NCBI RefSeq assembly: GCF_000378465.1
Contig: NZ_KB899926.1
Location: forward strand, 1-64,000
DNA length: 64,000 nt
Source of the DNA: Elioraea tepidiphila DSM 17972
GTDB taxonomy: Bacteria > Pseudomonadota > Alphaproteobacteria > Acetobacterales > Acetobacteraceae
Direction: 5' to 3'
Shown: piece after piece, positions 35,370-43,064 of the stretch
Layout of the letters: each line of letters starts with the position of its first letter
Numbering within the stretch: position 1 is the stretch's first letter
Made by a program: the position numbers and the translations under genes
Notes under the pieces: model-generated
Database searches by the model: none
The model's input: only the letters and a program-made list of their open reading frames with translations
What the model was told of the DNA's origin: nothing

Positions 35370-36620
35370 TCAGCCCTGGCGCGCATTCGCCGGCGCGTCG
35401 AGCGGCCAGAGATGCCGGCGCCAGAACAGCGCGATCGCCGCCGTGCTGGCGAGGCCGAACCCGGCATAGATGGTCGCCGAGCCCGGAAAGCCGATCGCCG
35501 CGATCAGCGGCCCCGCCACCAGCAGCCCCACCGGCAGCCCGTACACCGCGAGCATGCGCAGCCCCATCACGCGGCCGCGGAAGAGCGGATTGCCGACGCG
35601 CAGCAGCACGGCCGCGAGCGGCACCATGGCGAAGCTCTGCACGAACCCCGCCAGCGCCAGCAGGGCCATGCCCGGCGCCGCGACCTCCACGCGCGCGAAC
35701 ACGAGCAGCAGCGCGAACCACAGCGCGGCGGCCACCAGCATGGTGCGTGCCGGCGGCACCACGCCGCCGCGCGCGCTCAGCAGCACCGAGCCCGCGAGCC
35801 CGCCGCCGGCGAAGCTCGCGAGCAGATAGCTGAGGCCGGTGCGGTCCGTGCCGTACACCTCGCGCGCGACATAGGGCATCAATCCCTGCGACATCGGGTA
35901 GGCGGCGAAGTTCAGCAGGAACGCGAGCGCAATGGCCGCGAGCAGCGAAGGCGTGGTGCGCACATAGGCCACGCCGTCGGCAAGCTCGCGCCAGGGCGAG
36001 GTGACGCTGCCGCCCGCGCGGCGCGTGATCCGCTCCTGGACGCCGAGCGTCAGCGCGAAGGCCAGCAGATAGAGCCCGGTGACGACGAGATAGGCCCGCC
36101 CGGTGCCGAGCGCCGCGACCAGCGCGGCCCCGCTCAGCGCGCCGACGATCTTCGCCGAGTCCGCACTCGTGCGCTCGATCGAGAGCGCGCCCATCAGCAA
36201 CGGCGGCGGCATGGTCGCGCCGATCAGCGCGTTGCGCATGCCCATGTCCGAGGGGCGCACCAGCCCCGCGAGCGCCGTCACCGCGAACACGGCGGCCGGG
36301 CTGAGCGTGCCGGTGAGCGCGAGCGTGGTCAGGATCGCCGCAAGCACCGCGTAGACGATGCGCATCGCGCACAGCACCCGGCGATGCCCGACGCGGTCGC
36401 CGGCGACGCCGAACAGCGGCGAGATCAGCGTGCCGACCAACTGCAGTGCGCCGAACAGGCTGAGCAGCACGACCGATCCGGTCTCGGTCAGCACATACCA
36501 GCCGAGGATCAGCGTCTCCATCTCGAAGGCCCAGGAGGTCGCGAGATCGGAGGGCCACTGGAAGCGGAAACTGCGCTGGCGGAACGGCGCGAGGGTCGAG
36601 ACGCGCGGAGCCGGGCTCAC
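35370..36620 (-). CDS. MFS transporter (MFS_3/enterobactin exporter-like)
   Basis: A 416-residue polytopic membrane protein with about 11-12 hydrophobic segments. It begins FRFQWPSDLATSWAFEMETLILGWYVL, and the loop GDRVGHRRVLCAMR matches the A-loop of EntS-like exporters. The frame extends to 36692, but the only acceptable start not inside the preceding SDR gene is GTG 36620. It lies 19 bases downstream of that SDR, so co-transcription is likely. The exported compound is unknown. Confidence 0.85.
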   Translation of the reverse strand: MSPAPRVSTLAPFRQRSFRFQWPSDLATSWAFEMETLILGWYVLTETGSVVLLSLFGALQLVGTLISPLFGVAGDRVGHRRVLCAMRIVYAVLAAILTTLALTGTLSPAAVFAVTALAGLVRPSDMGMRNALIGATMPPPLLMGALSIERTSADSAKIVGALSGAALVAALGTGRAYLVVTGLYLLAFALTLGVQERITRRAGGSVTSPWRELADGVAYVRTTPSLLAAIALAFLLNFAAYPMSQGLMPYVAREVYGTDRTGLSYLLASFAGGGLAGSVLLSARGGVVPPARTMLVAAALWFALLLVFARVEVAAPGMALLALAGFVQSFAMVPLAAVLLRVGNPLFRGRVMGLRMLAVYGLPVGLLVAGPLIAAIGFPGSATIYAGFGLASTAAIALFWRRHLWPLDAPANARQG

Positions 36621-36639
36621 GGTGCGAGGGAACAGCCGC

Positions 36640-37449
36640 TCAGATCGGCTTGGGCGAGGCGAGAGTCGTGCTGCCGGCGGAGGTGCCGGCATCGACCGGC
36701 AGGGTGATGCCGGTCACCCAGCGCGCGGCCGGCGACACGAGCCACGCGATCGCCTCCGCGACGTCCCACGCCGTGCCCTCGGTCTTGAGCAGCGTGGCCT
36801 CGCGCCGTGCCGCGCGGCCCGCCTCGTCGAGCCCGCGCACCGCCACCATCGGCGTATAGACGTATCCCGGCGCGATGCAGTTGACGCGGATCCCCTCCGG
36901 CCCGTGATGCGCGGCCATCGCCCGCGTCATCTGCACGATCGCGCCCTTGCTCGTGGCATAGAGCAGGCCCGGATGCCCGGCGAGCAGCCCGGCGACCGAG
37001 GACAGATTGACGATCGCGCCGCCGCCCGCCTTGCGCATCTCGGGGATCGCGTGTTTCGCCATCAGCATGATCGAGCCGACATTGACGCGCATCGCCCGGT
37101 CCCACGCCTCGGGATCGACCTCCACCGCGTTGCCGGGCGGGCCGGAGATGCCGACATTGTTCACCAGGATGTCGAGCCGCCCCCAGCGCGCCACCGCGGC
37201 GGCGACGATCTCGCGGCACTGCGCCGGCTCCGAAACATCGCCCGTGACCATCGCGTGCTCGCCCCCCTCGGCCGCGATCGTTGCGGCGGTCGCGGCCATC
37301 CAGTCGCGCTCGATGTCGGCGAGCAGCACCCGCGCGCCGCGGCGGGCGAGCGTGATCGCGGTGGCGCGACCGTTGCCCACGCCCTCGCCGCGCGAGCCCG
37401 CGCCGGTGACGATCGCGACCTTGCCGTCGAGCGCGACGCTGTCCGTCAT
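36640..37449 (-). CDS. SDR family NAD(P)-dependent oxidoreductase
   Basis: A 269-residue Rossmann enzyme: TGAGSRGEGVGNGRA (cofactor loop), LLADIERDW (Asp favouring NAD), DILVNNVGISG, NLSSVAGLLAG (catalytic Ser), LYATSKGAI (catalytic Tyr-Lys pair), VNCIAPGYVYTPM. It is divergent from the acyl-CoA dehydrogenase operon across a 128-base gap in which no clear promoter was found. Substrate unknown. Confidence 0.9.
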   Translation of the reverse strand: MTDSVALDGKVAIVTGAGSRGEGVGNGRATAITLARRGARVLLADIERDWMAATAATIAAEGGEHAMVTGDVSEPAQCREIVAAAVARWGRLDILVNNVGISGPPGNAVEVDPEAWDRAMRVNVGSIMLMAKHAIPEMRKAGGGAIVNLSSVAGLLAGHPGLLYATSKGAIVQMTRAMAAHHGPEGIRVNCIAPGYVYTPMVAVRGLDEAGRAARREATLLKTEGTAWDVAEAIAWLVSPAARWVTGITLPVDAGTSAGSTTLASPKPI

Positions 37450-37577
37450 GCGTTTCCTCCTCCGCGCCTGTCAGCCTGCACCACCGCGCGGCGCGCGGCC
37501 AGACGGGGTGGCTGGACGGGGGCTGGCGTCTCGGCCACGATGCGCTGCCGGGCCGAGGTCCGGCTCCCGGGGGAACC

Positions 37578-38741
37578 GTGATGCCGGACGGCGCGATCGC
37601 GACCGACGATCCCGAGCTTGACCCATCGCTCGCCCAGCTGCGCGACACCGTGCGGCGCTTCGCCGACGCGCGCGTGTTCCCGCGCGCGGGCGAGCTCGAC
37701 GAGTCGGAAACCTGCCCCGAGGAGCTCTACCGCGAGATCGCCTCCCTCGGCCTGTTCGGCATCACCCTGCCCGAGCCGCTCGGCGGCACGGGGGCCGGCG
37801 TGCTCGCCTATGCGGTGGTGATGGAGGAGCTCGCGCGCGGCTATGCCTCGGTCGCGGATCAGGTCGGCCTGGTGGAACTGGTCGCGACGCTGCTCGCCGA
37901 GCACGGCACGCCCGCGCAGCAGGCGCGCTACCTCCGCCCATTGCTCGCGCGCGAGCGGCGCTGCGCCTATGCGCTGACCGAGGAGGGTGCCGGGTCGGAC
38001 CTCGCCGCGCTGAAGACCACCGCGCGACGCGACGGCGCGGGCTGGGTGCTGACCGGCGGCAAGCTCTGGATCCACATGGCGCCGCTCGCCGACTTCGCCG
38101 TCGTGCTCGCGCGCACCGACCCCGAGGCGGGGCATCGCGGCATGGCCGTGTTCCTGGTCGAGCTCGACGCACCCGGCGTCACCCGGCTGCGCGCCGAGCA
38201 CAAGATGGGCCAGCGCGCCTCGCCCGTCGGCGGCCTGTCCTTCGCCGAGGTGCGCCTGCCGGCCGACGCCCTGCTGGGCCAGGACGGGCGCGGCTTCCAC
38301 CTGATGATGAGCGTGCTGGACAAGGGCCGTGTCGGCATCGGCGCGCTCGCGGTCGGGATTCTGCAGCGCGCGCTGGAGGAGAGCATCGCCCATGCGAAGG
38401 AGCGGGTGCAGTTCGGCAAGCCGATCGCGGAGTTCCAGGCCGTGCAGTGGATGATCGCCGACATGGCGAAGGACACGCACGCGGCACGGCTGATGGTGCG
38501 CCACGCGGCACGGCTGCTCGATGCCGGACGGCGCGCGACGCTGGAGGCGAGTTTCGCCAAGTGCTTCGCGTCCGACGCGGCGGTGGCGCGCACGGCCGAT
38601 GCCGTGCAGATCCACGGCGGATCGGGCTATATCCGCGGCGTGACGGTGGAGCGGCTCTACCGCGACGCCAAGATCACGCAGATCTACGAGGGCACCAACC
38701 AGATCCAGCGCATGATCATGGCGCGTCACCTGCTCGCATGA
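37578..38741 (+). CDS. Acyl-CoA dehydrogenase
   Basis: A 387-residue FAD enzyme introducing an alpha,beta double bond into an acyl-CoA. Motifs: CAYALTEEGAGSDLAALKTTA (FAD/substrate region), GGKLWIHMAPLADFAVVLART, QFGKPIAEFQAVQWMIADM, QIHGGSGYIRGVTVERLYRDAKITQIYEGTNQIQ, where the Glu of YEGTN is the usual catalytic base. It overlaps the next SDR gene by 4 bases and heads an operon with SDR and MaoC genes that could carry out successive beta-oxidation-like steps. Confidence 0.94.
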   Translation: MMPDGAIATDDPELDPSLAQLRDTVRRFADARVFPRAGELDESETCPEELYREIASLGLFGITLPEPLGGTGAGVLAYAVVMEELARGYASVADQVGLVELVATLLAEHGTPAQQARYLRPLLARERRCAYALTEEGAGSDLAALKTTARRDGAGWVLTGGKLWIHMAPLADFAVVLARTDPEAGHRGMAVFLVELDAPGVTRLRAEHKMGQRASPVGGLSFAEVRLPADALLGQDGRGFHLMMSVLDKGRVGIGALAVGILQRALEESIAHAKERVQFGKPIAEFQAVQWMIADMAKDTHAARLMVRHAARLLDAGRRATLEASFAKCFASDAAVARTADAVQIHGGSGYIRGVTVERLYRDAKITQIYEGTNQIQRMIMARHLLA

Positions 38742-39502
38742 GACCCGCGGCCCTCGTCACCGGCGCGCGCCGGGGGATCGGCCGCGCCACCTGCGCGGCG
38801 CTGGCCGCGCGCGGCTTCGATGTGGTCGGTGCCGATCTGTCGGACGACGATGCGGCCGAGACCGAGGCGGCGGTGATCGCGGCCGGCGGATCGTTCCGCT
38901 TCCTGGCGGCCGACGTGGCGGCCACCGCGGCGCACGCCACGCTGGTCGAGGCCGCCTGGGACGCCTTCGGCGGGCTGGAATGCCTGGTCAGCAACGCCGG
39001 CGTCGGCGCGATGGCGCGCGGCGATCTGCTCGACGTCAGCGAAGCCTCGTTCGACCGCTGCCTGAACGTGAACACGCGCGGCGCGTTCTTCCTCGCCCAG
39101 GCCGCGGCGCGGCGCATGGTCGCACCCGACGCGCCCCGGCGCGGGCCGCGCTCGCTGCTGTTCGTCTCCTCGGCGAACGCCTTCATGCCGGCGGTGGATC
39201 GCGGCGAGTACTGCGTCTCCAAGGCGGCCGTCTCGATGGTGACGAAGCTGTTCGCGGTCCGGCTCGCCGAGGCCGGGATCGCCGTGCACGAGATCCGCCC
39301 CGGCGTCATCCGCACCGACATGACCGCGCCGGTCGCCGAGCGCTACACCGCGCGCATCGAGGCCGGGCTCTCGCCGATCCGCCGCTGGGGCGAGGCGGAG
39401 GATGTCGGCCGCGCGATCGCGGCGCTGGCCGCCGGCGACCTCCCCTTCACCACCGGCGATGCGTTCCACATCGACGGCGGGCTGCATCTGCACCGGCTAT
39501 GA
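38738..39502 (+). CDS. 3-ketoacyl-ACP reductase-like SDR oxidoreductase
   Basis: A 254-residue SDR: VTGARRGIGRAT, VVGADLSDDDA, CLVSNAGVGAMARG, LLFVSSANAFMPAVDRGEYCVSKAA (Ser, Tyr, Lys), EIRPGVIRTDMTAPV. It resembles the FabG-like YdfG/BphB clusters annotated as 3-ketoacyl-ACP reductases. ATGA overlap with the preceding acyl-CoA dehydrogenase and 4-base overlap with maoC indicate a coupled three-gene operon. Confidence 0.9.
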   Translation: MRPAALVTGARRGIGRATCAALAARGFDVVGADLSDDDAAETEAAVIAAGGSFRFLAADVAATAAHATLVEAAWDAFGGLECLVSNAGVGAMARGDLLDVSEASFDRCLNVNTRGAFFLAQAAARRMVAPDAPRRGPRSLLFVSSANAFMPAVDRGEYCVSKAAVSMVTKLFAVRLAEAGIAVHEIRPGVIRTDMTAPVAERYTARIEAGLSPIRRWGEAEDVGRAIAALAAGDLPFTTGDAFHIDGGLHLHRL

Positions 39503-39957
39503 GCGAGGCCCTCCGCTACGAGGCGATCGAGGTCGGGCTCGCCTACGACACCCCCGGCATCACCGTGTCCGAGCACCACGTGCTCGGCTTCGCCGGACTG
39601 ACGGGCGATTTCTACGAGCTGCACGTCGATGACGACTATGCGCGCTCGATCGGCTATCCGGGCCGTGTCGCGCACGGGCTGCTCGGCCTCGCCCTCGCGG
39701 ACGGGCTGAAGAACCGTGCCGCCGTGCGGCTCGCGGCGATCGTCTCGCTCGGCTGGCGCTGGGCATTCACCGGGCCGATCCTGATCGGCGACCGCATCGC
39801 CGCGCGCATCCGCGTGGTCGGCAAGCGCGAGACCAGGAAGCCCGATCGCGGCATCGTCACGATCGAGGTCACGCTGACGAACCAGCGCGGCGAGGTGGTG
39901 CAGCGGGGCGAGAACGACATGATGGTCTGGCGCACGCAGAGAGCGGTTTCCACATGA
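39499..39957 (+). CDS. MaoC family hotdog dehydratase
   Basis: A 152-residue single-hotdog protein. FAGLTGDFYELHVDDDYARSIGYPGRVAHGLL carries the hydratase Asp and His; TRKPDRGIVTIEVTLTNQRGEVV closes the fold. It probably hydrates an enoyl-CoA-type thioester produced by the upstream dehydrogenase. The stop codon lies within the loop of a strong 12-bp hairpin. Confidence 0.9.
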   Translation: MSEALRYEAIEVGLAYDTPGITVSEHHVLGFAGLTGDFYELHVDDDYARSIGYPGRVAHGLLGLALADGLKNRAAVRLAAIVSLGWRWAFTGPILIGDRIAARIRVVGKRETRKPDRGIVTIEVTLTNQRGEVVQRGENDMMVWRTQRAVST

Positions 39958-39971
39958 GCGGAAACCGCTCT
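39940..39971 (+). terminator. Hairpin embracing the maoC stop codon
   Basis: AGAGCGGTTTCC (39940-39951) pairs perfectly with GGAAACCGCTCT (39960-39971) around ACATGAGC, whose TGA (39955-39957) is the maoC stop. A terminator overlapping the coding end is likely. It is followed 13 bases later by the structured repeat copy 1. Confidence 0.6.
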
Positions 39972-40004
39972 GGTCGTTCCCTGCGAGCAGCTTCACGCAT
40001 ACGG

Positions 40005-40136
40005 CTGATACCGGGCTGCCAAAGGTTTGACCGTTGGCAGCCCGGTATCGCGCGCAGGGCTGGTGTGGCGGCTGCGCGCCAAAGGAGGCCTCATACCCGG
40101 CGCACGAAGGTGAAACCTTCGTGCGCCGGGTATGAG
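40005..40136. repeat. Three-hairpin dispersed repeat, copy 1
   Basis: A 132-base unit nearly identical to 44231-44362 (5 differences over the 130 bases compared). It folds into three consecutive hairpins. Hairpin A has a 16-bp perfect stem (40007-40022 with 40034-40049). Hairpin B has an 8-bp stem, GCGCGCAG (40050-40057) with CTGCGCGC (40072-40079). Hairpin C has a 22-bp perfect stem (40090-40111 with 40115-40136) and a GAA loop. It lies between the converging maoC and enoyl-CoA hydratase genes. Flanking bases add an outer stem. Could act as a bidirectional terminator, a miniature mobile element or a structured RNA. Confidence 0.92.
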
Positions 40137-40157
40137 TCCAGCCGTGTGCGATCTGCT

Positions 40158-40925
40158 CTAGCGCCTGAACGCGGCGTCGCGCCTCTCGGCGAAGGCGCGG
40201 ATGCCCTCGCGGTGGTCGCCGGCGGCGAAGCACAGCACGTTCATCTCGTTCTCGTAGGCGAGCCCGGCCGAGAGCGACGCCTCCAGCGCCTGGCGCACGG
40301 ACGCCTTCACCGCCTGCACGGCGATCGGGCTGAACCCCGCCAGCTTGCGGCAGAGCGCCCGCGCGGCCTCCTCCTCCGCGCCATCGTCCACCACCTGCTC
40401 GACGAGGCGCAGCCGCAGCGCCTCCTCGGCATCCACCGGCTCGCCGGTGAGCAGCAACCGCATCGCCGCCCCGTAGCCGATCAGTCGCGGCAGCATCTGC
40501 GAGGCCCCGCCGCCGCCGACCCAGCCGCGCGTCACCTCCGGGAAGCCGATGCGCGTCGAGCGGGCGGCGATGCGCAGATCCGAGGCGAGCGCCATCTCCG
40601 CCCCGCCGCCGAGCGCCCAGCCCTTCAGCGCCGCCACCACCGGCTTGCGGATGCCGCGGATCGCCGCCTCGTACACCACACGGTTGCGGAACGACCATGC
40701 ATCCGGATAGGCGGCGAGCGCGTTGAGATCGCTGCCGGCGCAGAACGCGCGCGTGCCGGCCCCCCGCAGCAGCACGGCACGGATCGCGTCGTCCGCGTCG
40801 ATCCGTCGCGCATGCTCCGCGATCGCCGCCGCCATCGCCGGCGTCACCGCGTTGTGCTTCGCCGGCCGGTCGAGCACCAGCTCGGCCACGCCGTCCGTCA
40901 CCTCGAGCCGCACCTCGCCGTCCAT
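40158..40925 (-). CDS. Enoyl-CoA hydratase/isomerase family protein
   Basis: A 255-residue crotonase-fold protein. Seen: VAELVLDRPAKHNAVTPAM, TRAFCAGSDLNALAAYP (oxyanion-hole loop), KPVVAALKGWALGGGAEMALASDLRIAA (second oxyanion NH and a catalytic Glu), GFPEVTRGWVGGGGASQMLPRLIG. The ATG at 40925 has GGAGGAC upstream. It is divergent from the CoA-transferase operon (96-base gap) and convergent with the maoC operon, separated from it by the structured repeat. Confidence 0.92.
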   Translation of the reverse strand: MDGEVRLEVTDGVAELVLDRPAKHNAVTPAMAAAIAEHARRIDADDAIRAVLLRGAGTRAFCAGSDLNALAAYPDAWSFRNRVVYEAAIRGIRKPVVAALKGWALGGGAEMALASDLRIAARSTRIGFPEVTRGWVGGGGASQMLPRLIGYGAAMRLLLTGEPVDAEEALRLRLVEQVVDDGAEEEAARALCRKLAGFSPIAVQAVKASVRQALEASLSAGLAYENEMNVLCFAAGDHREGIRAFAERRDAAFRR

Positions 40926-41021
40926 GCATCGTCCTCCGGGCGCCATTCCGTGCTCCCAGATTGACCCCCTCGGCGCGACGTCGCTAGCCTCGCGCGCGAG
41001 GAAACGGACAGCGGGCGAGCG

Positions 41022-42581
41022 ATGCGACGGGTGACGGCGGACGAGGCGGTCGAGGTCGTCCGCTCGGGCGACACGCTGCTGATCGGCGGATCGGGCGGCG
41101 GGCACGCGGTGCCCGAGGCGCTGATGGCCGCGCTGGAGCGCCGCTTCCTCGCCACCGGCGAGCCGCGCGGCATCACCGCGCTGCATCCCGTCGGCCTGGG
41201 CGACGGTGTCTCGCTCGGCGCCAATCACTTCGCGCATCGCGGGCTGCTGAAGCGCGTGGTCTCCGGCACCTATGTGAACTCGCCGAAGATCTCCGACATG
41301 GCGCTGCGCGACGAGATCGAGGGCTGGACGCTGCCGCAGGGCGCGCTGTCGCAGCTGATGCGCGAGATGGCGGCCGGCCGGCCGGGGCTGCTGACCAAGA
41401 CCGGGCTGCACACCTTCGTCGATCCGCGCCATGGCGGCGGCCGGCAGAGCCCGTCGGCGAAGGACGATCTGGTCGAGCTCGTCACGTTCCGCGGCGAGGA
41501 GTATCTGTTCTACAAGCCCTACCACGTGGACGTGGCGTTCCTGCGCGGCACCACCGCCGACGAGGCCGGCAATGTCTCGATGGAGCAGGAGGCGGTGACG
41601 CTGGAGATGCTGTCGGAAGCGCAGGCGACCAGGCGCTGCGGCGGCGTGGTGATCGTGCAGGTGAAGCGCATGGCGCGCGCCGGCACGCTGCACCCGAAGA
41701 TGGTGAAGATCCCCGGCATCCTGGTCGATCTGGTCGTGGTCGAGCCGGACCAGCGCCAGACCTACGAGACCGGCTATTCGCCCGCCTACTCGGGCGAGGT
41801 GCGCACGCCGCTCGACGACATCCCGGTGCTGCCGCTCGATGCGCGCAAGATCATCGCCCGCCGCGCCGCGCTCGAGCTGTTTCCGGGCGCGATCTGCAAC
41901 CTCGGCAGCGGCGTGATGACCGGGATCGCCAATGTCGCCGCCGAGGAGGGCGTGCTCGACCGCGTCTGCCTGACCAACGAGCAGGGCCATGTCGGCGGCG
42001 CGCCGGCCTCGGGCAACGAGGCGGGTGCGGCGATGAACCCCGATGCGACGCTCGATCAGCCCTACCAGTTCGATTTCTACGATGGCGGCGGGCTCGATCT
42101 CGCGTTCCTGTCGTTCGCCGAGTTCGACGAATCGGGAAACGTGAACGTCTCGCGTTTCGGCGGCCGCATCGTCGGGCCCGGTGGCTTCATCAACATCAGC
42201 CAGCACGCCAGGCGCGTGATCTTCGGCGGCACGCTCGCGGCGAAGGGCGGGGCGCCCAAGGCCGTGCGCCAGGTGGAGCAGATCACCTTCAGCGGCGCCT
42301 ATGCGCGCGAACGCGGCCAGACGGTGCTGATCGTCACCGAGCGCGCGGTGTTCCGTCTGATCCCCGAGGGGGTCGAGCTGATCGAGATCGCGCCCGAGGC
42401 CGATCTCGAACGCGACGTGGTCGGCGCGATGGCGTTCCGTCCGCTCGTCTCGCCGCAGCTTCGCCGCATGGACCCGCGCCTGTTCGGCGCGGCGCGGATC
42501 GGCCTCGCCGCCGACCTCGCGCAGCGCCCGGCGCGACCCCCACCGGCGCGACTCGCCGCCCTCGCCCGCGCGGCGGAGTGA
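41022..42581 (+). CDS. Acyl-CoA:acetate/propionate CoA-transferase family protein
   Basis: A 519-residue fused alpha-beta family I CoA-transferase (like propionate CoA-transferase/YdiF). The N-terminal half has TLLIGGSGGGHAVPEALMAALE and AFLRGTTADEAGNVSMEQEA; the C-terminal half has NLGSGVMTGIANVAAEEG and VCLTNEQGHVGGAPASG. The Glu in TNEQG occupies the position of the thioester-forming catalytic Glu. It overlaps the next maoC gene (GTGA). It presumably activates or releases the acid processed by the neighbouring CoA enzymes. Confidence 0.9.
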   Translation: MRRVTADEAVEVVRSGDTLLIGGSGGGHAVPEALMAALERRFLATGEPRGITALHPVGLGDGVSLGANHFAHRGLLKRVVSGTYVNSPKISDMALRDEIEGWTLPQGALSQLMREMAAGRPGLLTKTGLHTFVDPRHGGGRQSPSAKDDLVELVTFRGEEYLFYKPYHVDVAFLRGTTADEAGNVSMEQEAVTLEMLSEAQATRRCGGVVIVQVKRMARAGTLHPKMVKIPGILVDLVVVEPDQRQTYETGYSPAYSGEVRTPLDDIPVLPLDARKIIARRAALELFPGAICNLGSGVMTGIANVAAEEGVLDRVCLTNEQGHVGGAPASGNEAGAAMNPDATLDQPYQFDFYDGGGLDLAFLSFAEFDESGNVNVSRFGGRIVGPGGFINISQHARRVIFGGTLAAKGGAPKAVRQVEQITFSGAYARERGQTVLIVTERAVFRLIPEGVELIEIAPEADLERDVVGAMAFRPLVSPQLRRMDPRLFGAARIGLAADLAQRPARPPPARLAALARAAE

Positions 42582-43018
42582 GCGCGGTGCGGCTCGGCGT
42601 CGCACCCGGCGACAGCGTGTCGTTCAGCAAGACGCTGACCGAGACCGATCTCGTGCTGTTCGCCGGCGTCACCGGCGATTTCGACCCGATCCACATGGAC
42701 GAGGCGTATGCGCGCACGACCCCGCTCGGCCGCCGCATCGCGCACGGCGCGCTGGTGCTGGGGCTGTGCAGCACGGTCGCGGCGATGATCGCGAGGCGCG
42801 CGCGCGAGGGCGGTGCGGAAGGCGTCGCCCTCTCGCTCGGCTATGACCGCGTGCGCTTCGTGGCGCCGGTGTATCCGGGCGAGACGCTGACCGCGACCTA
42901 CACCGTCGGCACGGTGGACGAGACGGCCGCGCGCACGGTCAGCCCCGTCGAGGTACGCAAGGAGGACGGCACGCTCGCCCTCGTCGCGACCCATGTCATG
43001 ACGTGGGTGCCGCGCTAG
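42578..43018 (+). CDS. MaoC family (R)-specific enoyl-CoA hydratase-like protein
   Basis: A 146-residue hotdog protein starting with GTG 42578 (overlapping the CoA-transferase stop). FAGVTGDFDPIHMDEAYARTTPLGRRIAHGALVLGL is a classic hydratase-2 motif with the catalytic Asp and His, closer to PhaJ than the first MaoC protein in this window. It probably acts on a 2-enoyl-CoA in the same pathway. Confidence 0.9.
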   Translation: MSAVRLGVAPGDSVSFSKTLTETDLVLFAGVTGDFDPIHMDEAYARTTPLGRRIAHGALVLGLCSTVAAMIARRAREGGAEGVALSLGYDRVRFVAPVYPGETLTATYTVGTVDETAARTVSPVEVRKEDGTLALVATHVMTWVPR

Positions 43019-43064
43019 GCGGCACCGCATCGATCGCCGGCACGCACGACCGCGAAGGACCCGC

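Noticed and set aside
37450-37577. Divergent gap between SDR and acyl-CoA dehydrogenase genes examined for operators or a small gene
   Set aside because: Only GC-rich sequence with no convincing palindrome, promoter pair or coding frame.
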